NCBI RefSeq assembly: GCF_963675165.1
Contig: NC_087389.1
Span: 3,718,830 to 3,782,829, forward strand
Origin: Halichondria panicea
Taxonomy: Eukaryota; Porifera; Demospongiae; Suberitida; Halichondriidae
Reading direction: 5' to 3'
Length of the DNA stretch: 64,000 nucleotides
Below are positions 1 to 11,404 of this stretch, in pieces (the stretch's first letter is position 1; the number at the start of each line of letters is the position of its first letter). A program made the translations under genes and the position numbers. A model generated the notes under the pieces. That model ran no database searches, was not told the origin of the DNA, and worked only from the letters and a program-made list of their open reading frames with translations.

Positions 1-1635
1 GATTGTGCAACACAGTTTTTGTTTTTGTTTATATAACTAACTTTAATGTGAAGCCCTCTTTCATTGCTTTCAACCACACAAGGTGCCCTTAGATCTTAGA
101 CTAGACAAGCCTAGGGTGTGATTTGTGGTTAATACATGTACAATATACATGTACAGGTATACGTACAGTACATGTATGTGTACTTGTGTGGCCTTGTACA
201 GCAGTTCACCCTATTTAACATTTCCAAACATAGCAATAGTAGTCTCAGTCTGTTTTTAAGTGCCAGAGTGTTCACTCCTTGTCCCTACACGTGTTGCCTT
301 GGTAGCAATGTTGTTTCACTCTAACCGTGGTTTTGTCTACGGCCATATTTGTCTATGTCTAGAAAGAGTGTATATTGTTGTTGTTTGTTGACTTGAATGG
401 TTGCCAAAGAGACCTTCGTTGGGTATAGACCAAAGATTGCAGTCATTGTCTGTCTAAAGACAACGGCCAACTGTAATTTAAAGGCCAGGTCTCAAATGAA
501 TGGTTTGAGTATAAGAAACTTCTTGACAAACTGCCACAAAGTCTTCCACATACATGTATCCATAACTTCTCAGCAAGCTATACGTCACACTGAAACTGTA
601 TGGGTTATTATATACTTGCTCCTGGCGGCTGTTGGTTCCTTAAAACAGCTGGCCTGTATCTTTAGCGTTTCACGAGGTCAGAAAGTACATGTTACATGTA
701 GATGTGCCCAGCTGTGCCCTGTAATGTATACTAGGGCATACGTATACATATACCCAGGCGCCTCGCGGGAAGCTCTGATTTTGTTTTATGTTTAATAATA
801 ATAGCTAAATGAAAAGTGAAGAAAATAACTGTAGGATCAGACATGCAGACGACTTGTCCTGTTGGAAGTGTGATGTGTAGTGTTAGGTCAGACCCCGTCT
901 AGTATCAGATCCACGTTTTATTGTGAGCTTATAAAACATTACATTGTACTTTTACTTTCTCTCTGTATAGTAGGAACTAGATTCTACACTAAAATAAAAA
1001 CGTCATGTCAGGCATGACACTGCCAGTTCAGTATAGATCTACTTTGTGATTACAGATACCTCTAATATAATGACCTGTGCAGATCTGCCTGCTGTCGCCT
1101 AGCTGGCTCTTCTGTCTCTCCCTTGTGTTTGATGCACAGACATCAGCTATATAGAGACAGCTATAGCCTATGTGATCTGAGCAGAGACAGTTGCACTGGC
1201 TCAGTTTCAGAGTAGTAATTGTAGTACGAGGTGGCCACGCCCATCTAGGCAAGTGCATCGTTTGCTTCTTTATTGCCTTATAGTGCCCCCGGGAGGAGCC
1301 CAACCCACATCCGTGACAGACATATATATATATATATATATATAATTATATCTACGTGGGCCAGAATCAGGTAGCAAGATTATTCGCCTCGCTTCCCGCT
1401 CGGCAATGAATGATGGATCTCTTGCATCCAAGTTAAAGGTGTTGTAACTTACTGTGTAGAAGATGCCCCTGGACCCATTGCCCCACTCACTGACACCACC
1501 ACCCTTTTTGTGGCCAGATACATGTACATGGCTTTGTTTTTCGTTGATAGATGTATATGCAACCATTAAATCTGATTTCCCCCTTGATAGCATATTTTCT
1601 CAATACCCATACACACATTCCCATTCCCCATGCAG
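1..1635. other. Non-coding or unassigned sequence upstream of the first recognised exon
   Basis: I see no convincing coding exon here. The open frames are short, low in complexity and do not resemble known domains. The stretch may be an upstream intron of the FGD-like gene, because the first recognisable exon at 1636 starts inside a DH domain and needs an upstream exon. A TA microsatellite lies at about 1323-1344, and TACATGTA-type motifs are frequent. Confidence 0.5.
1323..1344. repeat. TA dinucleotide microsatellite
   Basis: About eleven uninterrupted TA units are visible directly in the sequence. Confidence 0.9.
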
Positions 1636-2038
1636 CTATGTGGAGCGCATTAGGTGTATAGCGATGGATTTCCACGGGACAGTGACAGAGTTTAATGTGA
1701 AGAACAAGCAGGCCATACCCCAGTCCGCAGTGCAGCTCATCTTTCTCAACATACAACAGATCTATCAGCTCAACGAGAACATTCTGACTGCGCTTCAGGA
1801 GAGGATGGACAGCTGGTACGCCCCTGGGGCATTGTATGCGTATAACACTGCATATATGTACTGTGTTTCATGTAATGCACACTGTAACTATACCCCACTG
1901 TGCATGTGCTGCCATAGCTGTGATGTGCATGTACATGTACGTAGCATTTAGAGGTGTGGTTTTTAGTTGAAAGTTAGTCGCTGGTCACACCTTAAACTTA
2001 GCTCACAAATGTATTTCATGATGTAGATGCCCCCCCCT

Positions 2039-2092
<54 letters not shown>

Positions 2093-5000
2093 TATATTAG
2101 GGAGACCCACGAAGGCCTCGGTGATGTCATAGCTCGGCTGGCACCGTTCCTGAAACTATATGCCACGTACACATCAGGGTTTGAGGACGCCATGAAAACG
2201 CTGACAGATTGGACTAAGAGAGACAAGAAGTTTGATGCCCTCATCAGAGACTTTGAGGTAAGAATATCAGTGATCCCAGTTATTTAGTGTAGTTTGTGCT
2301 GTACATATAATAGCTTTAGTGCACACTTATACTGGTACTATATACATCATTATGTAACAGCATAATGGCTTGAAACATTAGTTCTGACCCCTGCTCCCCC
2401 CTCTAGCAAAACACGTTGTCGACTGGCCTGGGTGTGGCCCATTACATGTTGGAGCCTGTGCAGAGGATACCTCGTTACCGCCTGCTACTGGCCGACTATC
2501 TCAAGTACCTCCCTCCAGACTCCCCAGACAGGCTGGACACCACAAGTGAGTGTACTGAGCTAGCCATACTGTAGGTGTACATGTATCTGCCACGCCTTGT
2601 GTAGGGGGAGTGTAGTATTTTGTAATTGTTATGTTTATTAATTAATTATCAGAACTTGCTATGTTTGGATTGTTTGCATTTTAATTTGTACATGTACATG
2701 TATACATTTCTTATTTGTTACTGTGTGTATTAGAGGCCTTGTTTGAAAAGTACGAGGTGTGAGTGTTTACAAATAGTGATGACTGGGTGTTTTGTTCTTG
2801 CAGAGGCTCTTGCAATCATTTCTGATGCTGCTTATCGCACCAATGACAGAATCAAGGAACTAGTGAGTACAAGTATCATACAGATTGTGGTTAGACATGC
2901 CCATTTCCGCTCCTGTGCTGTCTATACACCTAATCTTGATGATCATTACCTAATTTACTGCTGTCTGCAGGAAAACTCAAACGAGATTCTTGCAATCCAA
3001 CGCTCACTGACGGACTTTGAGGGAAATCTGGTGACCCCATCTCGGGTGTTCCTCAAGAAGGGAGAGCTGCAGAAGTCCTCCAGGAAGACAGAGACACCAA
3101 GAATGTTCTTTCTGGTGTGTTACAATTGGAATAGTAGCTATTAATTCTTCTAGGTCAAAATCTACAGTGTTTTTCAGTAGCTATAATTATAGCTGCCTAT
3201 ACACAGTATACATGTATGTATTTCACTTGACTGCATTGTTGTACATTGCCTTGAAAAACGCCTCAATGGCATATTATAGTGATGTCCAACAAGCCCCATC
3301 TCTTACCGTATAGCGGGTAATTTTCGTGGGGTAAAAAATTCGTTTAACTCGAAAAACGGTGGTTTTCGTGAGTGAAAATTTCATTTAGTCTTGTGGCTGC
3401 ACTGCATTCCTACGTTCCGGTAAGCCACGTCTACGTTAAAATTTCGTGGGGGGCAGCTTGCCCACGAAAATAACAAATATTTACCCGACGAAAATTACCC
3501 GCTATACGGTACTGTAGCAATCTGTACTGTAGCAATTTTGTCTGCGACTAATTTCCAGTATATACTGACTATGAAATCACTAACTGATCATTTCTCCTCC
3601 TACAGTTCTCTGATATACTGCTGCACACAAAACCATCTGGTACTGGCACTTATGAGTTCAAGGATGAGATGCCAATATTTGGAATGAGGGTAAGTTAACT
3701 TGGTGCATGTATTCAAAAATTACTTTTGCCACATTCCATTTAATTAGGTTGAAGTCCCGAAAGTGTCACTGGTTCCCAGCTTCAATGTGCACAGCACCAG
3801 CAGAGCACTCATCTTAGTAGCCAGGTAGGTGTACCAGTCTTGTGGGTAGAGATCAGATCGTCACGTTCGTATGTGTACAATCGTGTAGGCTATTGATATG
3901 CTTGCTCCAAGATCTTAACCGTTTTTGAGAAATTGATAAATATATGTATGTGTGTAGCTCCCTGTTGTAAGGGATGCTGTCTGTGTGTGGCGTGTCAGGG
4001 TAGTCGGTGTGGGGGATTACACACACTTCTTTTCTTGTGTAGTTCTGAAGAAGAGAGAGTAGAGTGGATGACTGTGAGTTAACTTAAAACTGCAAACAAA
4101 AACTAGCGTGTACATTGCAATACTGGACCATTTATAATGGTGTCCCTTGGGCAAATCAGCAATAGCTATAGTGACTATATTGTTAAGCTGGCCCTACATA
4201 TATTACGTGCATGCACTCTTGTATGACCATGACCATGCACATGCACAAACAGATTCCATTGTGCATGCCCTTGTTCGTTCTAATCTTTCTCAGGCCCTAA
4301 AGAAGGTGATTTCTGATGATATGAAGAAGAGGAGCTCCTTAAGGAGGGATATTCTGGTGAGTAATAGTGAACGTTAGCGACATGTCCCCATCAAAAAAAG
4401 GAACTGATTATGTTCATGCTACTTTCATGATGAGGTTGTTCATTTAAAGTGCTTAATGGCTTTAACCAAGACGTATAGCGAGTAATTTTCCTGGGGTAAA
4501 AAATTTGTTGAACTTGAACAGCGGTGATTTTCGTGTAAAAATTTCGTTCGCTTCAGTACGTGCACTGCATTGCATGCATTCCAGTAAACCACGCCTGAGG
4601 TGTGTGGGTAAAATTTTGTCGAGGTCAGCTTGCCCACAAAAATAACAAATTTTTACCCCACGAAAATACCCGCTATATACGGTATAAGATCTACTCTTGC
4701 TTCAACTTCATCTACAGTAGTAAACCTGAATTAAGATACTGTAACAGCAATGGCATTGCTTTGCACAATAGGACGTTACTGCTTTCTTTAAGAGTCTTAC
4801 TGAAACTGGATAATGCTATTCTATTGTCAGTCATTTTATAAATCTCTCCCTCTCCTATGCGCAGCCATCTCAGACGAGCATTGACTCTGCCGGGGGTGAG
4901 TTTGGCACTTTACCCCCCATCATGGTACCAGACAAGAATGTCACCATGTGTCAGACCTGTAGCGCTGCCTTCACATTCACGTTTAGGAGACATCACTGCA

Positions 5001-6781
5001 GAGCGTGCGGCAAGGTGAGGAACATCGAGTCTGTCTTGGGTACAATGTAATGTCAAATAGAAGTTGTTGGATGCTAAGAGAGTGGGTAGAGGTACATGTA
5101 ATGAGGTTTAAAACACCATATTGCCTTGATGGATAAGTGTTCACTAAATTTGCTGCTCCCGCAAGTGTTTGAATGGCTTTGACTGTCTTAGCGTGTAGTT
5201 GTGTTACATGGCATACAAAGCAGCCTATTTGCCCAACATTTATTGCTGCATTATAGTGGAGGGTGCAATAATTTGACTGTCTAATGAGGTATTTTCCTGC
5301 AGGTGGTATGTGGGAACTGTTCTCAAAATAAAACATACCTCTCCTATATGGACAAGGTAGAGAGAGTGTGCGAGCAGTGCTCCCTCAAGGCCAAGGGACT
5401 CACAGGTACTGTAGGACTAGCTGTGGTATTAACATGCATGTACCTGTGTATTTGTTCCCTCTGATCTACTGTAGCTGTACATGTACTCCATGTACAGGCT
5501 TAATTAGTGTCAGTGCTTATTATGCTCTCTGTCTCATGATGCATTGAACATAATTATATCTCTCCACAGAAGAAATTAATGGCCAGAATTCTCCTATTGT
5601 ACAAAAGAAAATGAAAATAGAACCTCTTCCATCTGGAGTTCTTAATGTAAGTACATGTCACTCGACGTATAACTATATCGCTTTTAGTTTCGAACTATAA
5701 GCTTCAAATATTGGCCTACAACACACCTTTCCGCCCCACACACACTCACATCTTCACCCTTACCTGCACCACCACCCACACCCTTACATGTACCTCCACC
5801 ATGCACCTCCCCCCCACACACACTCCAGTTAAAAGCTCTGGAGGATGATGCTGTGATTGCTGCGTACGTTCTATTTCAAGATGGCCGCAACTGGAGGAAA
5901 CTCTGGTATCAGGTCAAGAAAGATTTTGTCCTCTACAAGTTCAAAGCGCATGAGGTTTGTATATGCAAATAGAATTCCCATTTATTATCCCGGAGAAATT
6001 TATAGATCCTTATAAAATTTTTGATTTGCTGCAGGATATAAAGGCAATTCATTCCATGCCATTACCTGGCTATGTAGTCACACCGGTAAGTGCGTAGTTT
6101 GCTGTGAGCATACATGTAGGTATAGGTTGACTTGAGTGCAATCCATTGCAGGATCGTGAGAACTCGTTAATTAATCTCACCCACCCGTCCTCAAAGAAAC
6201 AACTTTGTGAGTGTTTTAAGGTGGAAGACCCTGTGGCTTTTGAGAGGTTAGTCAATATTGAATTACTTGCTTCACACGGATATATTAACTGATTGTAGCC
6301 CAGTCTACATAATTATCTATTTGGAACTTTAACGTTGCCGTTGAATTTCCTCTCGAATTTGTTGCATACATGCATGTATAGCTGATAAAATAATGAGTGA
6401 CGTTGTGACTGACATGCGTATACAGCCCTCCCCTGCTCACTTGTTGCCATGCTTTTGCAGTGCTTTACCTAACCCCCATCCTACATGTAGAAACTTGAAC
6501 ATTGCAAATAATTATGTTTGTAGTCTATTATTATGGTAGTTAATAAAATCAACTTATAAATTTATTTCCTTTCGCTCCCTCCCACTTTTAGCTGGATTGC
6601 CGTCCTGGGCAAAGTAGTGAGTATGCAGCTACCCCAGTCATCAATCATCAGCCCCACGTCAAACAGGAGTTCCCTCATTGACAGTTTTGACTTCCCCTCC
6701 GGACCCAACAGTGTTCTCAATAGTGGGGAGGACTGTAATAGCACCATAGGCTCTAGAACTGGTAGCTTTACTGATTGCTGA
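1636..6781 (+). CDS. FGD-like RhoGEF (DH-PH-FYVE-PH), 5' end missing
   Basis: This is a multi-exon gene coding for a FYVE, RhoGEF and PH domain protein. The FGD family activates Cdc42/Rho GTPases at phosphoinositide membranes. Exons inferred from frame and GT..AG borders are about 1636-1815, 2101-2256, 2406-2549, 2804-2863, 2971-3114, 3606-3690, 3749-3822, 4043-4074, 4292-4356, 4864-5013, 5303-5404, 5570-5647, 5829-5953, 6034-6086, 6151-6247 and 6590-6781. The first exons give a DH domain, including the motif [17 protein letters not shown] domain follows, then a FYVE finger with paired CxxC motifs and RRHHCRACG. As in other FGD proteins, the FYVE finger lacks the leading WxxD. A second PH domain ends in a typical WIAVLGKV helix. 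The stop is TGA at 6779-6781. The N-terminal start of the DH domain and everything upstream are not recognised in the window. The family call is firm; the subtype (FGD1-6) is not. Confidence 0.85.
2041..2090. repeat. AC dinucleotide microsatellite in an FGD intron
   Basis: Twenty-five AC units lie just before the exon that starts at 2101. They probably form part of the polypyrimidine/intron context and are likely to vary in length between individuals. Confidence 0.9.
3306..3509. repeat. Inverted-repeat MITE, TA target site, CCGTATAGCGGG family
   Basis: The terminal inverted repeats begin CCGTATAGCGGGTAATTTTC and end with the complement. TA dinucleotides flank both ends, as expected for Tc1/mariner-type MITEs. 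The element has no coding capacity and lies in an FGD intron. Related copies occur at about 4472, 40468, 58729 and 62195. Confidence 0.85.
4472..4682. repeat. Inverted-repeat MITE, CCGTATAGCGGG family, diverged copy
   Basis: The left end reads CGTATAGCGAGTAATTTTC and the right end reads CCCGCTATATACGG. The internal sequence resembles the 3306-3509 copy, including a shared run near the right arm ending AATAACAAAT. It lies in an FGD intron and is more degraded than the first copy. Confidence 0.75.
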
Positions 6782-7296
6782 CCGTTTGTTCTTCAGTGTT
6801 TGAAATGTATCTTGCTGGTGAGGTATGTATTTTTGTTATTTGTTTGGAATCGTTGAAATTTAAATTCAGCGACTAATGAATGTATGAAGTGTATACAGTC
6901 ATATATAGGTTTAAGGCACTCCTCTGTATAGTAATCATAAACTTCATACATGCACTGTAGTTAATTTGATGGCTCTGGCTTCACTGGTGTTGCTAGAGCT
7001 GTTTATTGAATTCCCAGCCCTTTCTCAAGCATCGCCAAACGAACAGGTTTCAATAATTATGGTTATGCATACATGTGTTGAGGTCATGTTCAACCCTATC
7101 TTGAACATACCTAAAAGGTGACATCCATGCATTATTTTCACAGGAAGATTTGTCTAGCCTCCTTCGCAGGCCCTCCTTTTAGAAAGAAAAGGCTTTCTTC
7201 TTTGTTCTCTCATATTTTATTAGAAAAAGGAGGCCAAGATTATTTGTCTACGATTTCACTGTTAAGCTGGTATTAAATTCTGAATTTAGCGTTTGT

Positions 7297-7360
7297 AATT
7301 ACTCGCATGCATGTGATATTCATTACAATTATTCGCATGCATGTGATATTCATTGCAATT
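7297..7360. repeat. Tandem duplication of a 30 bp unit
   Basis: Two nearly identical consecutive units each contain TCGCATGCATGTGATATTCA. Confidence 0.85.
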
Positions 7361-7382
7361 ATCCGTGAGTACACGTTTTTGC

Positions 7383-7413
7383 TATAGGATACTCTCGGGT
7401 CGAGTATCCTATA
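7383..7413. repeat. Short palindrome
   Basis: The 12 bp arm TATAGGATACTC is followed after 7 bases by its exact complement GAGTATCCTATA. Its function is unknown. Confidence 0.8.
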
Positions 7414-7956
7414 GGAAATCCAAATCCATGTACAAAATTCAGCTCCGAGTATAATACATTATAATGAGATCATCGTACGTTCTTGCTTACCGTTTTGGCT
7501 GCTAGAAGTGCTACAACACCCACCTGTTTAGTGTAGGAGAAAAACAAGCTAACATGTGCTGTAACGTGCATGACATCCACTTGTAGTGCAGTGTTAGCCT
7601 GCTTCTGGAGTGGTCTGCTTCTAATTACACTCCGCTATAATAATAATTATTGGTGGGAATTAGCACTTGTTGGTATAATATGTATAATTATATAATTATG
7701 TGGCTACATACACTGACAGTTGCAAATTAGGAGTTAACCTCAACAATTATAGTAACAAGAGTAAATTAGTACTGTAAATTAATAGACACAACAATTAAAC
7801 TTAAATTACAAAGTCTTTAGAGAGAGGAACCAGCTAGTATAACATAATTATAATTATAAAACTACACATATAATAATAAGACTAGATGTGTTGTGTAAGA
7901 GAGAAGTGTTTGACGTTGAATTGTTGTTGCTTGACGAAGTTGAAACAACAATTATT

Positions 7957-8862
7957 TTATTTTCTACATAATTTTTCAATTTCACTGGCTACATCGCTAC
8001 GTTTTACAGTAGGAAACCTTAGGCATTCGCATATGTAAGGCCATGTGACCGGATTTTCTTGATCAACAATTTCAAGACGCTTGCCTACCACCTCCATTAG
8101 GCGACGATTATTCTCATGGTATTGTTCTCCAATGTTTTTCAAATTGACAAACGTAATTCCAAAAGACAATCCTAAATTAAACCAATCTTTGCTTGCACTA
8201 TCCAGTCTTTCACGAATTGTTGGAATATCTGCTCCAGTCAAAACAGATGGCTTGCTCGTAATTTCTACGTTTTTGCTTGGATAATCCTCTGACGCTGATC
8301 CTATAGTTAAATGTATACAGAATTTGTGATTATGACAGGCTGCATTTAAATGTTATTCTTGAAAGAAAATTAAGGTGAGAGTAGCAACCCTGCATGACAA
8401 TGAGATAAATTATGTCCGCGCGCTTATGAAAAAAAGTCTAATTTAGAGTATTATGCTAAGCAAGCTAGCCCGTTTTTCATGACTCTAAACTTTCCATTCA
8501 ACTTTAAAACTCATACTTTTATATCTTTTGCTAATGAATTTGCTGCAAATCCTCCGGCAAAATTAGTATTAAAATTATCTGTCTCTAATATTAATAAGCA
8601 GTAAAGTGCAAACCCTCGGCTAGCTGGTAAAGAAAGCAGAAGAGTGATACAATGCAGTGTATGTAGTGATATGATTATGACTGAGCTGTCCCCCCCCATG
8701 CATGCACTAATAATTATAAGTAGCAATTGTGTTTGGGAGGAGAAATTTATTAGCCTAGGCCTAACTACCACCTTCTGTTATCAGTAAGGGTCCTAAAGAT
8801 CTTGCAGCATTACTTTTCTGAACAGAACTAAGGAGAGGTTCTATCCTTCTCTTCTCGGCCAT
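7957..8862 (-). CDS. Small death-domain protein (2 exons)
   Basis: Exon 1 (8862 down to 8772) starts with ATG. Exon 2 (8300 down to 7957) ends with TAA. The donor G|GTGGTA and the acceptor at 8302-8301 join in phase to give 144 residues. Residues from about 55 to the end match the death-domain pattern: W-F-N-L-G-L-S-F-G, then spaced hydrophobics, an I-x-E-Q-Y-H-E-N segment, TWPYICECL, and a final helix with a VASEIEKL motif. The N-terminal half has no recognised domain. Death domains are protein-interaction modules of apoptosis and innate-immune signalling; this one would act as a single-domain adaptor or decoy. I see no membrane segment or enzyme domain. A slightly different donor three bases downstream would also keep the frame. 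Confidence 0.75.
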
Positions 8863-9218
8863 GTTTAGGTCGCTCAACTGGATACCTTTTAATTATGTGA
8901 CACTTTTAAATCTGTTATCTATACAATTATAGTAATCATGTAAAACAACTGCTTATGTTTTACATACACTTTAGTTTACTGATTTCCTCTTCTTGCAAAT
9001 TCCAAGTTTTTCTGAGGTGCTCTTCAAAGAGATCCGTTCAAAACAGGAAGTCTATAATTATTACTAGCTAGCTACCATATATCACCAATCCCTTTCTCTT
9101 CTATCTATGATTAAACTGCTATAGTTCTAGATTCTATCCTTCAGGCTTGTCATCAAGGTCAGGGGGGTGCTCAAACCCCAAATCCCCCCACTGGATCTGC
9201 CACTGTCTGATCAATACC

Positions 9219-9310
9219 TAGCCTCGGTCCCAGGCCGATTTTTCTTTAATAGAACGAAGTTGGGCGACCTAGCGTTCAATTGGAGAGGGATCGGCCTGGG
9301 GTCGAGGCTA
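9219..9310. mobile_element. 92 bp foldback element with 9 bp target duplication
   Basis: The left arm TAGCCTCGGTCCCAGGCCGA (9219-9238) pairs with the right arm TCGGCCTGGGGTCGAGGCTA (9291-9310). The 9 bp direct repeat ATCAATACC flanks the element at 9210-9218 and 9311-9319. The same arms occur at 62544-62633, also with a 9 bp flanking repeat. A 9 bp target duplication suits a Mutator-like source, which is an inference. Confidence 0.85.
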
Positions 9311-9721
9311 ATCAATACCATGCATGCACATATCAGGCATTTGGTAATGACAGGTTCACACATACTACCCTGATAATTATGCTCAAACTAATTTTAATAT
9401 ATACGTGTCTAAAGTCGATTTTTGGAAACGATTGCATAGGAAATCTCCATGTCCGTTTACATGTAGCTAATGTACGTTTATTGCCGCGTTCCAATTATAA
9501 GGAGAGCACTAACTTTTACTGCCATGCAGTTTTGCTGTTGTTATATATATCTAGCTGATGTTACAAACATCTAAATGTGTGCCTCAAAATTTATCTCCTC
9601 CTGATCTAACAGCACCAATTAAGAGATGATCTCTCTAGTGTGATCAATGTAATCAGAGTCTGCTAGACGAATTGTTCATGAAAACGTTGATTTCATTAAT
9701 TCAATATTAATATTTTTATTA

Positions 9722-9926
9722 CCTTAAGGTGACATATTTTCGCGTGTATTAATTTCTGCTATTTCTGCGAATGAGAGTAAAATCGCAAAAATTAGTACTC
9801 GCAAATAATGGCCGCCCTCTTGTTTAATGTATCCAGATCGACAATTTCGCAAAAAATTATACCGCAAAATGTACAAAACTGTAAAAACGCAAACAAATCT
9901 ACCTGTGAAAATATGTCACCTTAAGG
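9722..9926. mobile_element. MITE with CCTTAAGGTGACATATTTTC termini
   Basis: The termini CCTTAAGGTGACATATTTTC and their exact complement bound a 205 bp non-coding element. TA dinucleotides flank it. The microsatellite tail of the adjacent retrotransposon starts right after its right end. Confidence 0.85.
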
Positions 9927-9929
9927 TAG

Positions 9930-11170
9930 ATAATAATAATAATAATAATAATTATGGTTTCTCAGCATACATACAGGTGATTACAAAAAAAAACAGGACA
10001 ATATAGTGAGTGAACAGCTGAAGGCTAATCTGAAACTAGTCAGATTGCCCAGTGTGAGATAGATTATAGAGAACAAGCGATTCACAAACAAACACTAATG
10101 ACCATTGTGAGCTTGACGATACAGCATTTACAGGTGGTTTATTGCTGCCATTATCAGAGCATTTACTGCAGGGACAGAGAAAATGAAAGGAACATATGTT
10201 GTAGGGGTCAAAATGAGTTACAAAGTGGGACCATAGAAATCGCTTGATCAGTGTCTTTATGCATTGAGATGATAGAGACATATCAATGGCCGGTAGGCAG
10301 TTCCACAGTCTGGGCAGACGGTTAAAATAGAAATGACGGTGTTGATTGTGGCTTGATCTGGTGTGACGGAGGGTGAGCTTGTCAGATGACCTTGTGTTAG
10401 AACAGGATATTGAGACGAAATCTGTAATGCAGAAGCGATTTGTTTTGTTTTTAAATGAGTTAACAAAGAACATTATGTCTGCCAGCTCAAAGGAGTACAT
10501 CAGAGGAAGTAACTTTAACTTCACTAGTCTTTCCTTGTAGTCACCATCAGAGTTGCCTAAGATAAACTTTGTTGCTCTCTTTTGAATACGCTCCAGAGCT
10601 TCAGTATCTTTGACTAGCATTGGTCTCCAAAGTTGTGAGCAATACAACAGCTGTGAGCGAATCAGTGACAGGTATAGCTTTTTCTTGGTATATACTGAGT
10701 TGGATGATGAGAAAGTACGGCAGAGTAAACCTATAGTTGTCTGTATGCCTTAGCAGAAATGCTGTCATAATGCTTGTGCCAGCCCAGATCCTGTTGCAGT
10801 ATTATCCCCAGGTCTCTGTGACTCTCCTTTGGTGAGATCTGCCTCCCCGAAAGGAAGTAAGAGGAGTTCATAAAGAGTGAGGGGTTTTTAGAGAATTTCA
10901 ACAACACACATTTTTGAGAATTAAAAGAGAGGTTCCATTTTTTGCTCCAATCATTCAGCATATCAAGGTCCGATGTAGTTCAATTGTATCTGCATGAGGT
11001 TGATTTCATCTGATGAGAGCATTTGGTATCATCTGCAAAGATATAAATATTAGAGAAGTTAATGCTAAGAGGAAGATCATTGATATAAATCAGGAAAAGC
11101 ATAGGCCCAAGGATGCTTCCTTGCGGAACTCCAGAAGACACCGGTAGGAGAGTTGAGTGGTGAGATCTAG
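9930..11170 (-). mobile_element. 5'-truncated non-LTR retrotransposon (reverse transcriptase remnant)
   Basis: Read on the minus strand, the sequence from about 11150 shows reverse transcriptase motifs [20 protein letters not shown] and then FADDTK, the catalytic aspartate pair. A thumb-like segment follows (NDWSKKWNLSFNSQKC, HRDLGI). The last part contains YCSQLWRP, ERIQKRATKFI and RLPRLWNCLP, which are typical of the C-terminus of CR1/jockey/L2-type ORF2. The frame breaks near 10970 and near 10731, so the element is dead. The 3' end at 9930-9952 is a run of ATT units, the microsatellite tail usual for this class. The endonuclease and the first reverse transcriptase motifs are missing. Confidence 0.85.
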
Positions 11171-11404
11171 CTGATCAGCTGGATCAAGCTGGTTCTGCAA
11201 AAACGATAACTCACCTAGCACTTATCCATGTGTATATAATAAGGCCCACACTCCAGAAAAACAATCAAAAAGAGAAGTGGAACTCATTCACTTCTTTGCA
11301 GTCAACTCACAATGCAACATGCCATGCAAGATGATTTTTGTAAGACTGGAAACCACTCCCAACAGACTCAAGCTTGGGAGTGGTTTCAAGACTTTGGGTT
11401 CAGA

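Larger units (their letters stand above)
6782..7956. other. Intergenic gap between the FGD-like and death-domain genes (3' ends face each other)
   Basis: No coding exon is recognised. The stretch would include the 3' UTRs of both convergent genes. It contains a two-unit 30 bp tandem repeat at 7297-7360 and a short perfect palindrome at 7383-7413. A hairpin-prone AATTGTTGTT/AACAACAATT pair lies at about 7918-7953, just past the death-domain stop. Confidence 0.6.
8863..9929. other. Intergenic gap with two inverted-repeat elements
   Basis: No gene is recognised. The gap would hold the death-domain gene promoter. It contains a foldback element at 9219-9310 and a MITE at 9722-9926, listed separately. 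Confidence 0.6.

Noticed and set aside
397-795. 132-codon open frame on the plus strand before the FGD-like gene
   Set aside because: No domain, unusual composition, no splice logic and no match to FGD N-terminal regions; likely a chance frame.
2027-2287. Open frame beginning with repeated His-Thr
   Set aside because: The first part is the AC microsatellite read in frame; only the part from 2101 is a real exon.
10257-10466. Second minus-strand frame inside the retrotransposon
   Set aside because: Shadow of the reverse transcriptase C-terminal frame.
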